Shown here: positions 1-11,010 of the stretch, piece after piece
Layout: each line of letters starts with the position of its first letter
Position numbering within the stretch: the stretch's first letter is position 1
Origin: Pegoplata infirma
Lineage: Eukaryota; Arthropoda; Insecta; Diptera; Anthomyiidae
Reading direction: 5' to 3'
DNA: 64,000 nucleotides
Assembly: GCA_963921195.1 (NCBI GenBank)
Contig: OY992537.1
Coordinates: forward strand, 179,444,065 to 179,508,064
Notes under the pieces: generated by a model
What the model was told of the DNA's origin: nothing
Databases searched by the model: none
What the model saw: the letters and a program-made list of their open reading frames with translations, nothing else
Translations under genes and position numbers: made by a program

Positions 1-199
1 TTTCGGCAGTAAAAAATTTCTTCTATACTAGTTTTACTGTTTTTCAATACAAAATAAGTGAATATTCACTAGTTTTTGAATGTTTTAGATAGTCATTAAA
101 TTAACATTAAAAATTGACTGTATTATGTTTTTATTTTAAATGAAAAAACAGTGGAATGGTTTTTAAATGAAATGAAATGGAATTTACCTACATAATTTT

Positions 200-352
200 T
201 TGAGTCTACAGTCAGAAAGACGGACGGATATCGCTATGTCGACTTAAATACGATTGAAAATCATTAATTTATATACTTTATGGAATCCTAGGACCTATTT
301 CCGATCAGTTACAAACGGAATGACAAACTAGTATATATTCACTATCGCTAAT
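200..352 (-). mobile_element. DINE-1-like 5' fragment
   Basis: A short, eroded piece of a DINE-1/Helentron-like element in reverse orientation. Seen: an AGACGGACGGATATCG remnant of the GTCY microsatellite, then TATACTTTATGGAATCCTAGGACC and a TTACAAACGGAATGACAAAC-type block, the same order as in the better copies at 16397-17405 and 37330-37886. Both ends are missing. No coding capacity. Confidence 0.6.
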
Positions 353-439
353 TGAAGGGTCCCGCTTTTTAGGTCAAAATCCCGCTTTTTAAACCTTTTC
401 ATCCCGCTTTTCAGCCAAAAACAGTTGGTCAGGTTATGC

Positions 440-1235
440 ATACAGTATATTTGTCACTTCTTGATTTTTTTTCCTTTATTTTAGGCGCTAAAGAAAAAAT
501 AAATGAATTATTATAAAAGCTTGAACAGTAATTTTGCAATTTCTCGGGGAATTTATCATCTATAATTTTAATTTTTGCAGTTTTGTCAACTTAAATAACC
601 TCGAATTCAAACTGCATACCACATTTATCTCGTTAATTGAAGTTAATGTTTTTACAGCCCAAAAATAACACAAAGTAATGAATAAATAGTAGTTCAGCCA
701 GTTTTTTAGCGATATGTCGATAAATTGAGCAGCTAGAATTTAAATGTTAACAGCCTTATCACCTTTAATCAATAGCAAATCAAACTGCATTTCGTGTTTT
801 TCAACAATGTTAAAGAAACTTCTTTTATTAATCAAAACAAAAAATACCCCCAAAAAGCTGTTTGTCGCTATATCTCGCTAAAGTGAACAGCTATAATTTT
901 TTTGTGGTCGGTTTTAATTTCTTCCAACATGCTCAAATCAAACTGCATACCACTTTTTTTATTATAAAAAGAAGAACCGGCTTTAAAATATAAACAAATA
1001 ATAAAAAAAAAAATTTATAATTACGCGATATCTCGCGAAATTTAACACCTACAATTTCGATGTCAACAGCTGTGTGACCTTTGATCAATCACAAGTAAAA
1101 CTTCATACCATGTTTTTACGAAATTTTAAAGAAACCTATCTAAAGATAAAAAACGAAAACAAAAACAGCGAACCAAAGAAGATAGGATTTTGATGTTTAC
1201 TGTTTTGTGACCTTTAAATAAGTACAATTAAAACT
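440..1235. repeat. degenerate ~157-bp tandem repeat
   Basis: About four to five diverged units. Markers recur at regular spacing: a GCGATAT(G/C)TCG..AA.TTGA.CAGCTA.AATTT block near 709, 868 and 1023, and a CAAACTGCATACCAC block near 606, 781, 938 and 1097. Spacing is about 155-175 bp. The units are too diverged for recent expansion. No ORF of note. I do not recognise the family. Confidence 0.65.
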
Positions 1236-1382
1236 GCTTCTACTGGTCCAATGGTGCGTCCGAGAGGGGTCATTAGTGAGACCGACCCCCATTTATTTTA
1301 CCCTGCAACATTTTTTGAAAACATAATGGGGGTCGGTCTAAATAATGACCACTCTCGGACGCACCATTGGACCGGTAGAAGC
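1236..1382. repeat. inverted repeat, 58-bp arms
   Basis: Arms at 1236-1293 and 1325-1382 are nearly complementary (GCTTCTACTGGTCCAATGG against its complement at the right end), separated by a 31-bp loop. Single-arm relatives containing CCAATGGTGCGT occur near 1690, 40400, 44572 and 49495. This is therefore the end of a dispersed repeat family that has folded back here. Non-coding. Confidence 0.85.
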
Positions 1383-1417
1383 TGATTAAATAAAACAAAT
1401 TTACAAAAAATAAAAAA

Positions 1418-2228
1418 AATTGTATGGGGACCGCCTTAACAATTAGAGATAGAGGGTAGGTGTGTTCAGAGAAAATATTTGGACTAAAAAAATATTGTGG
1501 GTTGGTCATACATTTTGTTGCTCTAAGGGCACTATTAGGGCAGTTAGAGCGGTTGGAGCAAATTTTAAAAATGTCGTTTTGTGTGGGAGCCCCCTTAGAA
1601 ATTGGAGATAGGGTATTAGTTTGTTCCAAAGAAATGTTAAGACGTAAAAATTAATGGGGGTCGGAAAATATAAAGGACCCCTCTATGACGCACCATTGCA
1701 GCAGTAGAAATGATTTTAAGATTGGAAAATTACAATAAAATTTTTTCAAAAAATTAAAAAAATAGTCATAATCGTTATTCCACGATTCTCCTGGGCAAAA
1801 AATTTGTAGAATCGATAGATGTTTTACACAAAAAAATTAAAAAAAAATCAAAGAGTACAAAAATTGAGATTTAAAAATGAAAAATTTCAAAAATGAGATT
1901 TAAATTTTAAAACTTAAAAATCGCATACTAGAGCGCTTTTAAGAATTTTTTTGGGATTTTTTTTAAAAGTACGTAAAAAACAAAAATTTTGAAAAAAAAA
2001 ATTTGAAATTTGGACCATTATTGAAGAAGTTATGAGTAAAAGAAGTTTGAGTAAAGGAACAAACTACCAATTTTTAAAAATTCGATATCTTTTGAACGTG
2101 TCATCAAAAAAAATTTTAAATTTACCACGAAGGAGTTTTCGAAGTGTACTAAAAACTGTTAACAAATTGGGAAAATCTAAAAAAAAAAAATTCAAAGTGT
2201 CCGATTTGACATGGAATTTTAAGACATT
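1418..2228 (+). repeat. dispersed ~800-bp repeat, copy 1
   Basis: An inverted, diverged copy lies at 39900-40680. Shared landmarks in opposite order include GTATGGGGACCGCCTTAAC, the CCATTGCAGCAGTAGAAATGA block, TCCTGGGCAAAAA and AAAACTGTTAACAAATTGGG. A 66-codon frame starting MSKRSLSKG (2032-2232) is open in both copies with scattered changes. It is lysine-rich, built from A-rich DNA and has no recognisable domain, so I treat it as a chance frame. The family is unidentified; its right side abuts a DINE-1-like block and may be part of a longer Helentron-type element. Confidence 0.8.
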
Positions 2229-2541
2229 CTAGAGATGTCCGTCTGTCTGTCTGTGGAAATGGTGATGACAGACAAAATATTACACGGAAATGACTCTGTG
2301 TAATGCATTTGAGCGATATCGATTCAGCGGCTCAAAAGTTATGAACGAAAATGTAAGGACAACTCTAAAATTTTAGTACATTCAAAATAACCTAAAAATA
2401 CAAAATGCTTTAATTCGGCTGCTGGTTGACTTATGTGAACATAATTAAACACCAAATGGTATTTAAACAAGTACAAACATATTTTTGGACAAAAAATGCC
2501 TGCGAATTTTGTACTCTTGCCCAAAACATTAAATCATGATA

Positions 2542-3256
2542 CACAGAAAAAAAAAGTTCATACTGGGCATGTTTTTCTACATAAACTGTATGAATTCTAC
2601 ATGACTTTTTTTTCCCAGAACTTGTTCATACAGTTTATGAATTTGTACATACTGGGAATTACCAAAATATGGATGATATTTTGGTACATTTGGATTTATT
2701 TCTTCACTGAAACGTTAATATGACAATAGTTTATTAACATTCCGTGGTTTTTCACCTACATTTATTGGGTTTTCTGAATAAAACAACAATTTCTTGATTT
2801 TCAACTGTTCTATTTATTACGCGCATAATAACATGAAAGAGAATATTGCAAATAAATACCATGATTCAGCATTCGTGGCAGCAATTTTAAAAATTTAGCG
2901 AAATTGGTTGCGATTTTGTTAAACAAGATAACTCACATCATTTGTTCAAAGATCCAAAGAAGAACGAAATTCTGGAAAGAAATTTAGAAGATTTATAAAT
3001 TAAAGTATACAAAATAGAGTAACTAGGTTTTACATACCATTTAACGGTGGAAAACGGCGATTTTTCTTAATGAATTAATTCCACAACAAAAGAAAATTGT
3101 TTGACTTTTATTTTTTTTTTTTTCAAATAATTGTTGTTTGAATTATTTTTGAAAACAGTAGGAAAAATTCATAAATAATATGATTTTTTAATAAATAGTT
3201 TGAATTGATTTTAAAGAAATGTGTTCATACTATTTATGAACAAAATTTGTTCTGTG
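2542..3256. mobile_element. TA-flanked MITE, CACAGAAAAA ends
   Basis: Ends are CACAGAAAAAAAAAGTTCAT on the left and the complement of CACAGAACAAATTTTGTTCAT on the right, bounded by TA at 2540-2541 and 3257-3258. TA duplication plus short TIRs is the Tc1/mariner pattern. Two other insertions with the same CACAGAAAAAA ends lie at 19969-20695 and 32540-33465. Internal sequence holds partial inverted repeats (CATAAACTGTATGAATT against TTCATACAGTTTATGAATT). No transposase. Confidence 0.75.
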
Positions 3257-3439
3257 TAATGTTTTGCGGAAGATGTTTTGCAAAGTTTTTTTAGAAAAAA
3301 ATAATGTTATATTACTTTGCTATTCCATGCAAAACGAATTGAAATATCAGTCGAGGACCCCATTAAAAAACCAAAAGAGCTGTACATTTCGTAAGTGCGA
3401 ATATACCACTCTCACTTGTTTTATGTACATTTGATAATC

Positions 3440-4060
3440 AAATGGAAAATTTTTATGCGAAAAGTTTAGACTTGGTGAAAAAGTAGTTTTGGTAAAAAAA
3501 AATATTTTTTTTTTCACGAAAAACAAAATTATGTTAAAAAAAAAATAATGAACCCAAAATTTTTGGTGAAAAAAAAAATTTGATGAAAAAAAGTTTTTGA
3601 TGAATTTTTTTGAGGAAAAGAAAAATTTTTTGATGTAAAAAAAATTGATGAAAAAAAAATTTTTTTGTGAGAAAAAAATTGATAATAAAAAATTTGATAA
3701 AAAAAATTGATGAAAAAAAAAATGGATGAAAAAAATATGATAAAAAAACAATTTATGAAAAAAAAAATTTTGATAAAAAAAAATTAATAAAAAAAAATTG
3801 ATGAAAAAGAAAATTTTTGAAAAAACAAAAAAATTTAAGAAAAAAAAATTTTGATGAAAAAAAAAATTTTTTTTGATGAAAAAAAAAATTTTGATGAAAA
3901 AAAAAATTGATAAAATAAATTTGATAAAAAAATGATGAAAAAAAATTTATAAAAAAAAAAAATTATGAAAAAAAATTGTTGAAAAAAAAAAATTATGGAA
4001 AAAAAAATTGATGGAAAAAAAAGAAAAATTTGATGAAAAATAATTTTTTTTTGTTGAAAA
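3440..4060. repeat. A-rich GATGAAAAAAA low-complexity tract
   Basis: About 600 bp of irregular TTGATGAAAAAAAATTT-like units with strong strand asymmetry (A runs on the plus strand, T runs short). The minus-strand frame at 3347-3751 reads mostly Phe/Ile/Leu and is a composition artefact. Probably grew by slippage inside the surrounding DINE-1-like remnant. Confidence 0.85.
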
Positions 4061-4734
4061 ATAATTATGTTACTTTTTATTTACCAACTGGTGAAAAACG
4101 GTTTTATTCACCACGAAGTGAATTATTATCCAAGTTACAAACCAAAGTTATTAAAATTTTTGGTTTTAAGAAAATTGAAATAGTAATTCTTCTTTTCTTT
4201 TTCGTTAATTGTTAGCTTATATAGTCAAACTGAGGTGGCGTCCTGCAATTTTTTTTAAAATTAGACACCAGCCTAAAAACATTATCATGTTAAAAAGAAA
4301 AAAATCGCGGATTTTTTTTACCAACTTTTTTTTTGCGGAAATTTTTTTCAAAAAATTATTTTTTTAAAGTAATTTCCTTTTAAATAAAATTTTTTGCAAT
4401 ATTCTTTTTGAAATTGTCGATGGTATCACTACATTTAACTTTAACTTTTTTACTTGTTTTATAGGGTGTACATCAAAATGCATATTTATTTACATTTTAA
4501 CTTATCTGACATCATTAAAACAATTGTTGATATTAATATTAAATGCCATATGTACAACAATTTAAAAAGTAAGCGTAATATAATTTTTAAAATAAAATTT
4601 TTATAGTCAATAAAAAAATTAATTAAAAAAAGCATATATTGGGTAACACATCATATTTGCACTCAATCAATACAATTTTATCATTATTAATTTTTTTTAT
4701 ATATACGCCCACAAAAGGGGTGGACCGAAATAAA

Positions 4735-4865
4735 TAGTGGAATTTTTTACAAAATTTGGTAGAATATCTTAAAATCGTTCACTGATCAATATTTCGATGA
4801 GTTACAAACGAAATGGCAAATTTTTATATACCCTGTACCACTAAATGTATGTGGAGGATATAAAT
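4735..4865 (-). mobile_element. eroded DINE-1-like 5' end
   Basis: Weak match to the 5' block in reverse: ATATTTCGATGAGTTACAAACGAAATGGCAAA, then TATATACCCTGTACC and GTGGAGGATATA, the decayed terminal palindrome. The microsatellite is lost. Confidence 0.4.
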
Positions 4866-5881
4866 TTGACATCACTGGTTTTAATTTAAACACTTCTTTT
4901 ATAATTTTTTTGCATTACATGGATACCAACTTATTGAAAAAGTTTTTGAATATTACAGAAAATACAATTTATTTAACTTAATTTGTTTTGAATTTATATT
5001 ACTGTTGCAGTTATTGTTACATTTCATGATTATTGTTTATTAAATAAATTATTTATAAAGTTTTTTTTTTATTTATTATGTAAAAATGCAATAAATATGG
5101 TACAAGAGATATTTATTTTGTTTATTCAATAATAATAATAATTGCAAATTGCACTGCACTAGTACTGACATATTCATGTAGATAAACGAACACTCAAAAA
5201 AAATATGTTAGTAAAAAGACCAAGTATAACGAGTTGTAATTCACTTTATCTAAAATTTTTACAAAATTTATTTAAATTGTAATTTTTTCAAATTTTCTAG
5301 TTTGCAATTTTTGTTTTTATTTACAATAATTTCTGCAAAAAATTAGTTGTTTGACAAAATAATTTACAATATTTTTTTGCAAAAAATTAGTTGTTTGACA
5401 AAAAAAGTCTAGTTTTAAAATTAGTAAAATCTTTTGTAATTCACTTTATCAAAAATTTGTTAAATTTTTGTTGTTAAACTTGGATTTTTAAGAATTTTTA
5501 AGAGCTTTCGTAATTTTTTTTGCTAATTTTCACCCAATTTTTTTTTTGAGTACATATAATAATAGTTCTCCTATAAAAGTTTTGCTTACTTTCTAATTTT
5601 TTTTTAAATATTTAAAAATTGAATAATAACAACAACGTATTTAAAAAAAATATATAGTTATTAATTGAACTAATTACATTATTTAGCATTGTTTTTGTTT
5701 AACAATTTATTATAAAAAAAAAAAAAACATACAAATACACTCCGGAATACAAATTAAAACGAATAAAATTGTTATATTGGATTTAGACGAATTTTTTGAT
5801 ACCCTTTACAAAATGTTCTTTAATTTAAATTAAAAAATTTTTAATTTACCAAAAAAATGTAAATAAACAATAGGCACATCT
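4866..5881. other. AT-rich stretch, possible MITE relic 5191-5551
   Basis: No gene seen. CACTCAAAAAAAATATG near 5191 faces TTTTTTTTTGAGTA near 5551, resembling the CACTCAAAA ends of TA MITEs elsewhere in the window, but no clean target duplication is visible. Inside it GCAAAAAATTAGTTGTTTGA occurs twice, 44 bp apart. The rest is T/A runs. Confidence 0.4.
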
Positions 5882-6080
5882 CCAAAACAGAAAATGCAAA
5901 TTCCTTCATTTGTGTATGCAATTCCAGATCAACATGACTTGCGAAATAATGTAAGAGACAAAAAAGTTGATAGAAAGTTCATATGAGGTGAGGTTAATAT
6001 TGCTAAAAATATAATTGTAGTGCTGGAAATTGTCAATTTATTCTGTTGAAACTAAAAAAATTCACATAAATATATAAAAA
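5882..6080. repeat. dispersed repeat, left flank of DINE copy
   Basis: Matches the complement of 17775-17965: GCAATTCCAGATCAACATGA corresponds to the reverse of CATGATCTGGAATTAC there. At 17.7 kb this sequence runs straight into the relative of 6911-7110. Here the two are separated by a DINE-1-like element, so together they give an occupied and an empty site. No coding. Confidence 0.75.
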
Positions 6081-6081
6081 A

Positions 6082-6910
6082 CAAGTAAGGAAATTATAGT
6101 CGGTCACGACCGACCATATAATACCCTACACCAGAGTTTCCCCGAAAATGTTCAAACATGAACTGATTAGATCTATATTTTGTCAAATCTTTAATAACTG
6201 TAAAAAGCACTCACAAATCAAATTTGAGTGGAATAGGCTTCTTTTTGCTGACAATAAACCGCTTTAACTGAATATCGGGCGAAATTTTTCACATGGGACC
6301 TAAGTCCAAAAATGGTCCGATGATAACCAGATTTGATAAGGTTATTAAAGTATGCGTTTAACATACACAAACAGAATTTTAATTAAATATTTTCTATTTT
6401 CATGAAATTTGAGAGATTTATGTAAAAATCGGGAAGGTGGTTTGTATGGGGGCTACAAGAAGACCTGGTCCGATTTCTTTAAAATTCGAATTGGTGATTT
6501 GTGTGGATGAAACATGATTACCTGCCAAATTTCGAAAAGATACCTATTAAAATGCGGCTATTAGAGTAGTTTGAGACAAAACCAAAGAGGACCTTTGTAT
6601 GGGGGCTAGGTCTAAATATGGACCGATTTTTTTCCAATTTCAATAGGCTTCGTCCTTGGACCAAAAGAGGCTTAAGTTTTAAATTTCAAGTCAATTGATT
6701 AAAAATTGCGACCTGTATCGTGTTTACACCGTTTACATGGACAGACAGACGGACGGACAGACGGACGGACAGACATCTCTAAATCGACTCAAAAAGTGAT
6801 TCTAAGTCGATCGGTATACTTAAAATGGGTCTAGGACCAATATTTCGGGTAGTTACAAACATCAGCAAAAACTCATTATACCCTGTACCACAGTGTGGTG
6901 TAGGGTATAA
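6082..6910 (-). mobile_element. DINE-1-like element, family A copy 1
   Basis: Complete in reverse. Reading the minus strand: TATACCCTACACCACACTGTGG palindrome, TTTGTAACTACCCGAAATATTGGTC, GTATACCGATCGACTTAGAATC, a GATGTCCGTCCGTCTGTC run, a long middle of ATTTCAATAGGCTTC-type blocks, then the stem-loop GGTCGGTCGTGACCGAC and a CTTGTT end. The layout (5' palindrome, GTCY microsatellite, 3' hairpin, CTTGTT) is that of Drosophila DINE-1/INE-1 (non-autonomous Helentron). A paralogous empty site at 17.76 kb shows insertion inside a T run with no clear target duplication. Non-coding. Confidence 0.85.
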
Positions 6911-7110
6911 CAATTTCCATTAACAAGGCAAACCGAAATTTAAAGTCCTACTGATGATAACACTAACTGGAGTGTTTGAAACCGGTATGGGAATACCAGA
7001 AATGTCTATAATTTTTAGAAATTCAATTTTTCTTCTGCATTTTTTCAACTTGGAATAAAAAAAATAAACATTTTAGTTTTTTTTAGTTCCTTTTTCAAGG
7101 ATATGTAGGG
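6911..7110. repeat. flank repeat right of DINE copy 1
   Basis: The CTACTGATGATAACACTAAC / GAAACCGGTATGGGAATACC block also follows DINE copy 2 (8126-8310) and occurs inverted at 17640-17770 and 18085-18190. Its duplication next to both DINE copies means copies 1 and 2 are tandem duplicates of a unit made of DINE plus this flank. Confidence 0.8.
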
Positions 7111-7115
7111 TATAA

Positions 7116-8125
7116 CAAGTAAGAAAATTATAGTCGGTCAAGACCGACCATATAATACCCAACACCAGAGTTTCCCGGAAAATGGGTCCCAAGTTCAAAC
7201 ATGGATCGATTAGATATATATTTTGTCAAATCTTTAATAAGTGTAAAAAACACTTACAAATCAAATTTGAGTGAAATAGGCTTCGATTTGCTGCCAATAA
7301 ACCGATTTAAGTGAATATCGGGCGAAATTTTTACATGGGGCCTAAGTCCAAAAATGGTCCGATGGTAATCAGATTTCATAAGGTTATTGAATTACGCGTT
7401 TAACATACACAAACAAAATTTTAATTAAATATTTTCTTTTTTTTCATGATATTTGAGAGATTTATGTGAAAATCGGGAAGGTGGTTTGTATGGGGGCTAC
7501 AAGAAGAACTGGTCCGATTCCTTCAAAATTCGGAATGGTGGTTTGTGGAGACAAAACACGTTTACCTGCCAAATTTTGATAAGAAACCTACACCCTAAAA
7601 AAATGAGTCCAGTTTCCTACTATAAATTGGGTAAACTTCAACAAATTCAAAAAATATACTACAATAAATTGAGTAAATTTCCAATATTTTTTAGTAGAAT
7701 TACACAATTTGTGTAAATTTACGCAATTTATAGTAGGAAACTGAAATCATTTTGATTAGAGTGTATCATAATACGGTTATAAGAGTCATTTAAGCCAGAA
7801 CTAAAGAGGACCTTTGTATGGGGGCTAGGTCTAAATATGGATTTCAATAGGCTTCTTCCTTGGGCCAATAGAGTCTTAAGTTTTAAATTTCAAGTTACAT
7901 AATTGATTAAAAATTACGACCTGTGTTTACACCGTTTACATGGACAGACAGACGGACGGACGGACAGACGGACGGACGGACTAACGGACATCGCTAAATC
8001 GACTCAAAAAGTGATTCTGAGTCGATCGGTATGCTTAAAAGTGGGTCTAGGACCAATATTTCGGGTTGTTACAAACATCAGCACAAACTCATTATACCCT
8101 GTACCACAGTGTGGTGTAGGGTATA
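7116..8125 (-). mobile_element. DINE-1-like element, family A copy 2
   Basis: Tandem partner of 6082-6910, same orientation and block order, with stem-loop GGTCGGTCTTGACCGAC near its left end, a run of ACGGACGGACGGAC near 7950-7985 and the TGTACCACAGTGTGGTGTAG palindrome at its right end. It differs by a 173-bp MITE at 7591-7763. The plus and minus frames around 7903-8274 are artefacts of the repeat. Non-autonomous, no coding capacity. Confidence 0.85.
7591..7763. mobile_element. 173-bp TA-flanked MITE inside DINE copy 2
   Basis: Ends CACCCTAAAAAAATGA on the left and TGATTAGAGTG on the right, flanked by TA on both sides. Long imperfect inner TIRs: AGTTTCCTACTATAAATTG near the left, CAATTTATAGTAGGAAACT near the right. 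The corresponding site is uninterrupted in copy 1 (near 6542) and in the family A copy at 24074 (near 24541), so this insertion is younger than the tandem duplication. Tc1/mariner-type by target duplication. Confidence 0.85.
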
Positions 8126-8310
8126 ACAATTTCCATTTACAAGGCAAACCGAAATTTAAAGTCCTACTGATGATAACACTAACTGGAGTGTTTGAAACCG
8201 GTATGGGAATACCAGAAATGTCTATAATTTTTAGAAATTCAATTTTTCTTCTGCATTTTTTCAACTTGGAATAAAAAAAATAAACATTTTAGTTTTTTTT
8301 AGTTCATTTT
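8126..8310. repeat. flank repeat right of DINE copy 2
   Basis: Near-identical to 6911-7110 up to the TTTTAGTTC.TTTTTCAAG block, after which the two diverge. Marks the right edge of the tandem duplication. Confidence 0.8.
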
Positions 8311-8779
8311 TCAAGTTGTATTTTTTTATAATGAAAATTAAAGGCAAGCCTTGCAACATTATATGCAAGAATTTTAACTAAAATTTTGAAAAACCAATCT
8401 CGTAAAACTGCCGCCTTTTTTTAGTAATTTTACTAAGTTTTTGTAAAATCCGACTTTAGTTTTTACAGAATGGTATTTATGTGTTACAAACGTTATGACA
8501 ACTTTATTGAGATCATCTTCACAATGTGTAGGGTATAAAAAATGAATTCAATAGGTAATTTTTTTCTTTTCTGTTGCAATTTTTATAACAGTGAATTGCT
8601 GAATTTCACACTACACAGCTGTTTTGACACGTTGACAAATTCTCAGCAGAATTTATAAATTAACAATTGTTATGAAAAAAACAAAACAGAGAGTATTTAG
8701 TTATATATTTATATTAGTGTAGATCGAAAATAATAAAAACGACGTGGAACGCAAATATTGCAGAGAAAATAATAATAAT
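8311..8779. other. no gene seen
   Basis: AT-rich unique-looking sequence. A GTGTAGGGTATAAAAA near 8525 may be a decayed DINE-1-like terminus. Nothing else recognised. Confidence 0.4.
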
Positions 8780-9864
8780 TAGGGATGTGATTTCCATGCA
8801 AATGCATGTTTTTTGTCGAAAGTCTAAAAACGATATCGACCAATAATCTTTCCGAATCAAGAAATTAACGTTAAAATGGCATCGATTTGTTTTGCATATT
8901 TTGGTGAAAATGCATATTTTGGTGAAAATGCATATTTTTGCATATTTTGGTTTTAAGTGCATATTTTTTGCATAATTCCAACGTTTAAGTGCATATTTTG
9001 GTATAAATTAGCAAAAACACAAATTTAAATTTATTTTTTCAAAAACTATTTTAAATTCTACATTTTTTTTTGTGTAAATAAGAAAAAAAAATTGAATTTG
9101 AATTTCTAAGGCTGAGTTTTTGAGTTGTAAAATTTATTGGTTTTAGGTTTAAACTGAGTTAAAACCACAAATTCTGTTTTTGAGATGTGGTTTATTTTAA
9201 GTTTAACTCACCAATGATGGAGAGTTAAACTAAGGTACAAAAATGTCAAAAAACACCTCTGATTTTCAAATATACTGGTTAGTATTGCCATGTTGTTGTA
9301 TTTTATTCGAAAAAATGTGCAATGATGGCAACTATTCAAATTGGAAATGTGGCATTTGGTATGGCAATACCGCGTTAATCGACATTGACTAAACTTGAAC
9401 TGAAAAACAGAATGCTTGGTAAAACTTGGTTTTATTTTTATAAAGTTTAATAAAACTCCCGGTTAAACTAATTTAAAGCGATATGTCAAAAACGCAGCCT
9501 AAAAAAATCTTGCTTAAACCCTTATAATGTTGACTTTTTTATAATCTTTCTCTTGTCTTTTTGTAGGGTTTTTCTACAAAAATTTTAAAATTACTTTAAA
9601 CAAATTTTGAAATTTTTTATATAAAACTCCTACAAAAAGACAAGAAAAAGATTCTAAAAAAGTCAACATCATAAGGGTTTTATATAAAGTTTTAAATCTT
9701 AATATTAAAGTCCGGTGTTATTTTTCGCTTTTTAAGAAGTTTTTCGTATGAACACAAGATTTTTATTGTAGACATTTTATTTTTTTTTAGTGCATATTTT
9801 TAAGTTTTTTAGTGCATATTTTGATTTTTTTAGCGCATATTTTCGATTTTTTAGTGCATCCCTA
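8780..9864. mobile_element. hAT-type MITE, TAGGGATG ends
   Basis: TIR TAGGGATG at both ends, flanked by the 8-bp direct repeat ATAATAAT (8772-8779 and 9865-9872); the repeat is microsatellite-like, so it is slightly weaker evidence. The interior is full of TGCATATTTT words plus an inverted pair (CTTTTTATAATCTTTCTCTT near 9535 against a complement near 9650). An inverted left-end relic of the same family sits at 35790-36023. No transposase. The 8-bp duplication with a TAGGG-type TIR is the hAT pattern. Confidence 0.75.
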
Positions 9865-10036
9865 ATAATAATAAGCCTGGCACTACTCCGGTCGAACTAT
9901 GGAAAATGGGTCCAAATTAAAAAATATATTTTTTGGGTCTTGTTTTTATATTTTTGAAAATTCTGTAATTATTTTAATCCAATTCACGGATTTACCTAAG
10001 CTACACCTAGTCCGATTTTTTACGTTTTCGAACTTG

Positions 10037-10200
10037 GATGGTAATAAGCAGGGACCTTCATGCACTAAAAAATTATATTTTTTGCGCCTAAAATATGCAC
10101 TTAAAATTTTGAAATATGCACTAAAAATTACAAAAATATGCATTAAAAATTAAAAAATTGTGCGTTTTTACATTAAAAAAAAATTGTTACTTTGTTATTA
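10037..10200. mobile_element. hAT-like terminal relic (CAGGGACC)
   Basis: AAGCAGGGACCTTCATGCAC followed by TATGCACT-rich sequence; the same start recurs at about 10675. CAGGG ends are typical of hAT elements, but no matching right end or 8-bp duplication is visible. Probably broken copies of a relative of 8780-9864. Confidence 0.45.
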
Positions 10201-10205
10201 ACAAA

Positions 10206-10480
10206 ACAAGTGAGAGTGTTAAATTCGGATGTGCCGAATCTTTTATACCCTCCAAAACGTAAAAAAATAAAAAAAATCCAGGGGCGTTTTTTAAGGGGGG
10301 GTTTGGTGGGAGACGTTGGGGCCCTTCCCCCTTGCCGTAGGTTTTATAAAATGGATTTATTATAATTTATTTATTATATGCAATTGCTTAATCCAATTAA
10401 TCATTATAAAACACATTTTTTTATCCACGCCCACAAAATGGGGCGGGTCAAACTTTTTTTTTAGGTTGACATCCAGGAGT
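10206..10480 (-). mobile_element. DINE-1-like 3' end, family C
   Basis: Begins CAAGTGAGAGTGTTAAATTC, with the stem-loop ATTCGGATGTGCCGAAT and then TTTTATACCCTCCA. In the minus sense this is the hairpin plus CTTGTT terminus. Only the 3' part remains; beyond about 10480 it runs into TGCATATTTT-type hAT relics. Confidence 0.65.
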
Positions 10481-10499
10481 TTGAACTTCTTTTGACATT

Positions 10500-11010
10500 A
10501 TAATGTTGCATTTGCTTAACAAAAGTATTTGTAGCAGAATATTAGCAGAATATGCAAAAATATGCATTATTGATATGCAAAAATTTGCACTAACAAATAA
10601 ATGCCAGTTTAAAGCAATTCCGTTGATTTGCAAATATATTTGGTTTATGCTGTTCTTATTTATGCTTGGTCATAAGCAGGGACCTTCATGCACTAAAAAA
10701 CTATGTTTTAAGCGCCTAAAATATGCACTAACAATCTTGAAATATGCACTTTTAAAAAGAAATATTTGCAATTAAAAATATGCATTTATAGCAGAATATT
10801 AGCGAAATATGCAAAAATATTCATTTTCAGCAAAATATGCATTTTTAGCAAAATATGCATTTTTAGCAAAATATGCATTTTTAGCAAAATATGCAAAAAT
10901 ATGCTCGTTAGTGCATCAATGTCAATTCAAAGCAAATTCTTTGATTTGTAAAGATATTTGGTTTATGTTGTTCTTAGACTGACGGAAAAAATATGCATTT
11001 GCATTTGACA
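10500..11010. repeat. TATGCAAAA-rich hAT relics with 18-bp tandem repeat
   Basis: Two related blocks (10502-10660 and 10770-10990) share AGCAGAATATTAGC..AATATGCAAAAATAT and the TGATTTG.AAA.ATATTTGGTTTATG block. Within the second, TTTTTAGCAAAATATGCA is repeated in tandem about four times (about 10824-10895). The frames at 10503-10775 and 10766-10951 are artefacts of this repeat. Confidence 0.65.

Larger units (their letters stand above)
2229..4459 (+). mobile_element. DINE-1-like element, split by insertions
   Basis: The left part has GAGATGTCCGTCTGTCTGTC, a TTGAGCGATATCG..TTCAGCGG..CAAAAGTTATGA block and TTTAATTCGGCTGCTGGTTG. The right end (about 4240-4459) has the ATCGCGGATTTTTTTTACC block and a 3' terminus close to AACTTTTTTACTTGTT. 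Compare the compact copy at 37330-37886. Between the halves lie a TA-flanked MITE (2542-3256) and an A-rich expansion (3440-4060). The 3' stem-loop is eroded. The left 5' palindrome is missing, replaced by the dispersed repeat. Confidence 0.6.

Noticed and set aside
3347..3751. 134-codon minus-strand ORF
   Set aside because: Phe/Ile/Leu-rich translation of an A-rich low-complexity tract; no start context, no domain.
6720..6780. Stand-alone GACGGACA microsatellite locus
   Set aside because: It recurs at the same position of most DINE-1-like copies that keep their 5' part and is a component of that element.
7903..8274. 123-codon plus-strand ORF, also mirrored on the minus strand
   Set aside because: Lies across the GTCY microsatellite and 3' blocks of a DINE-1-like element; corresponding frames appear wherever the repeat occurs.
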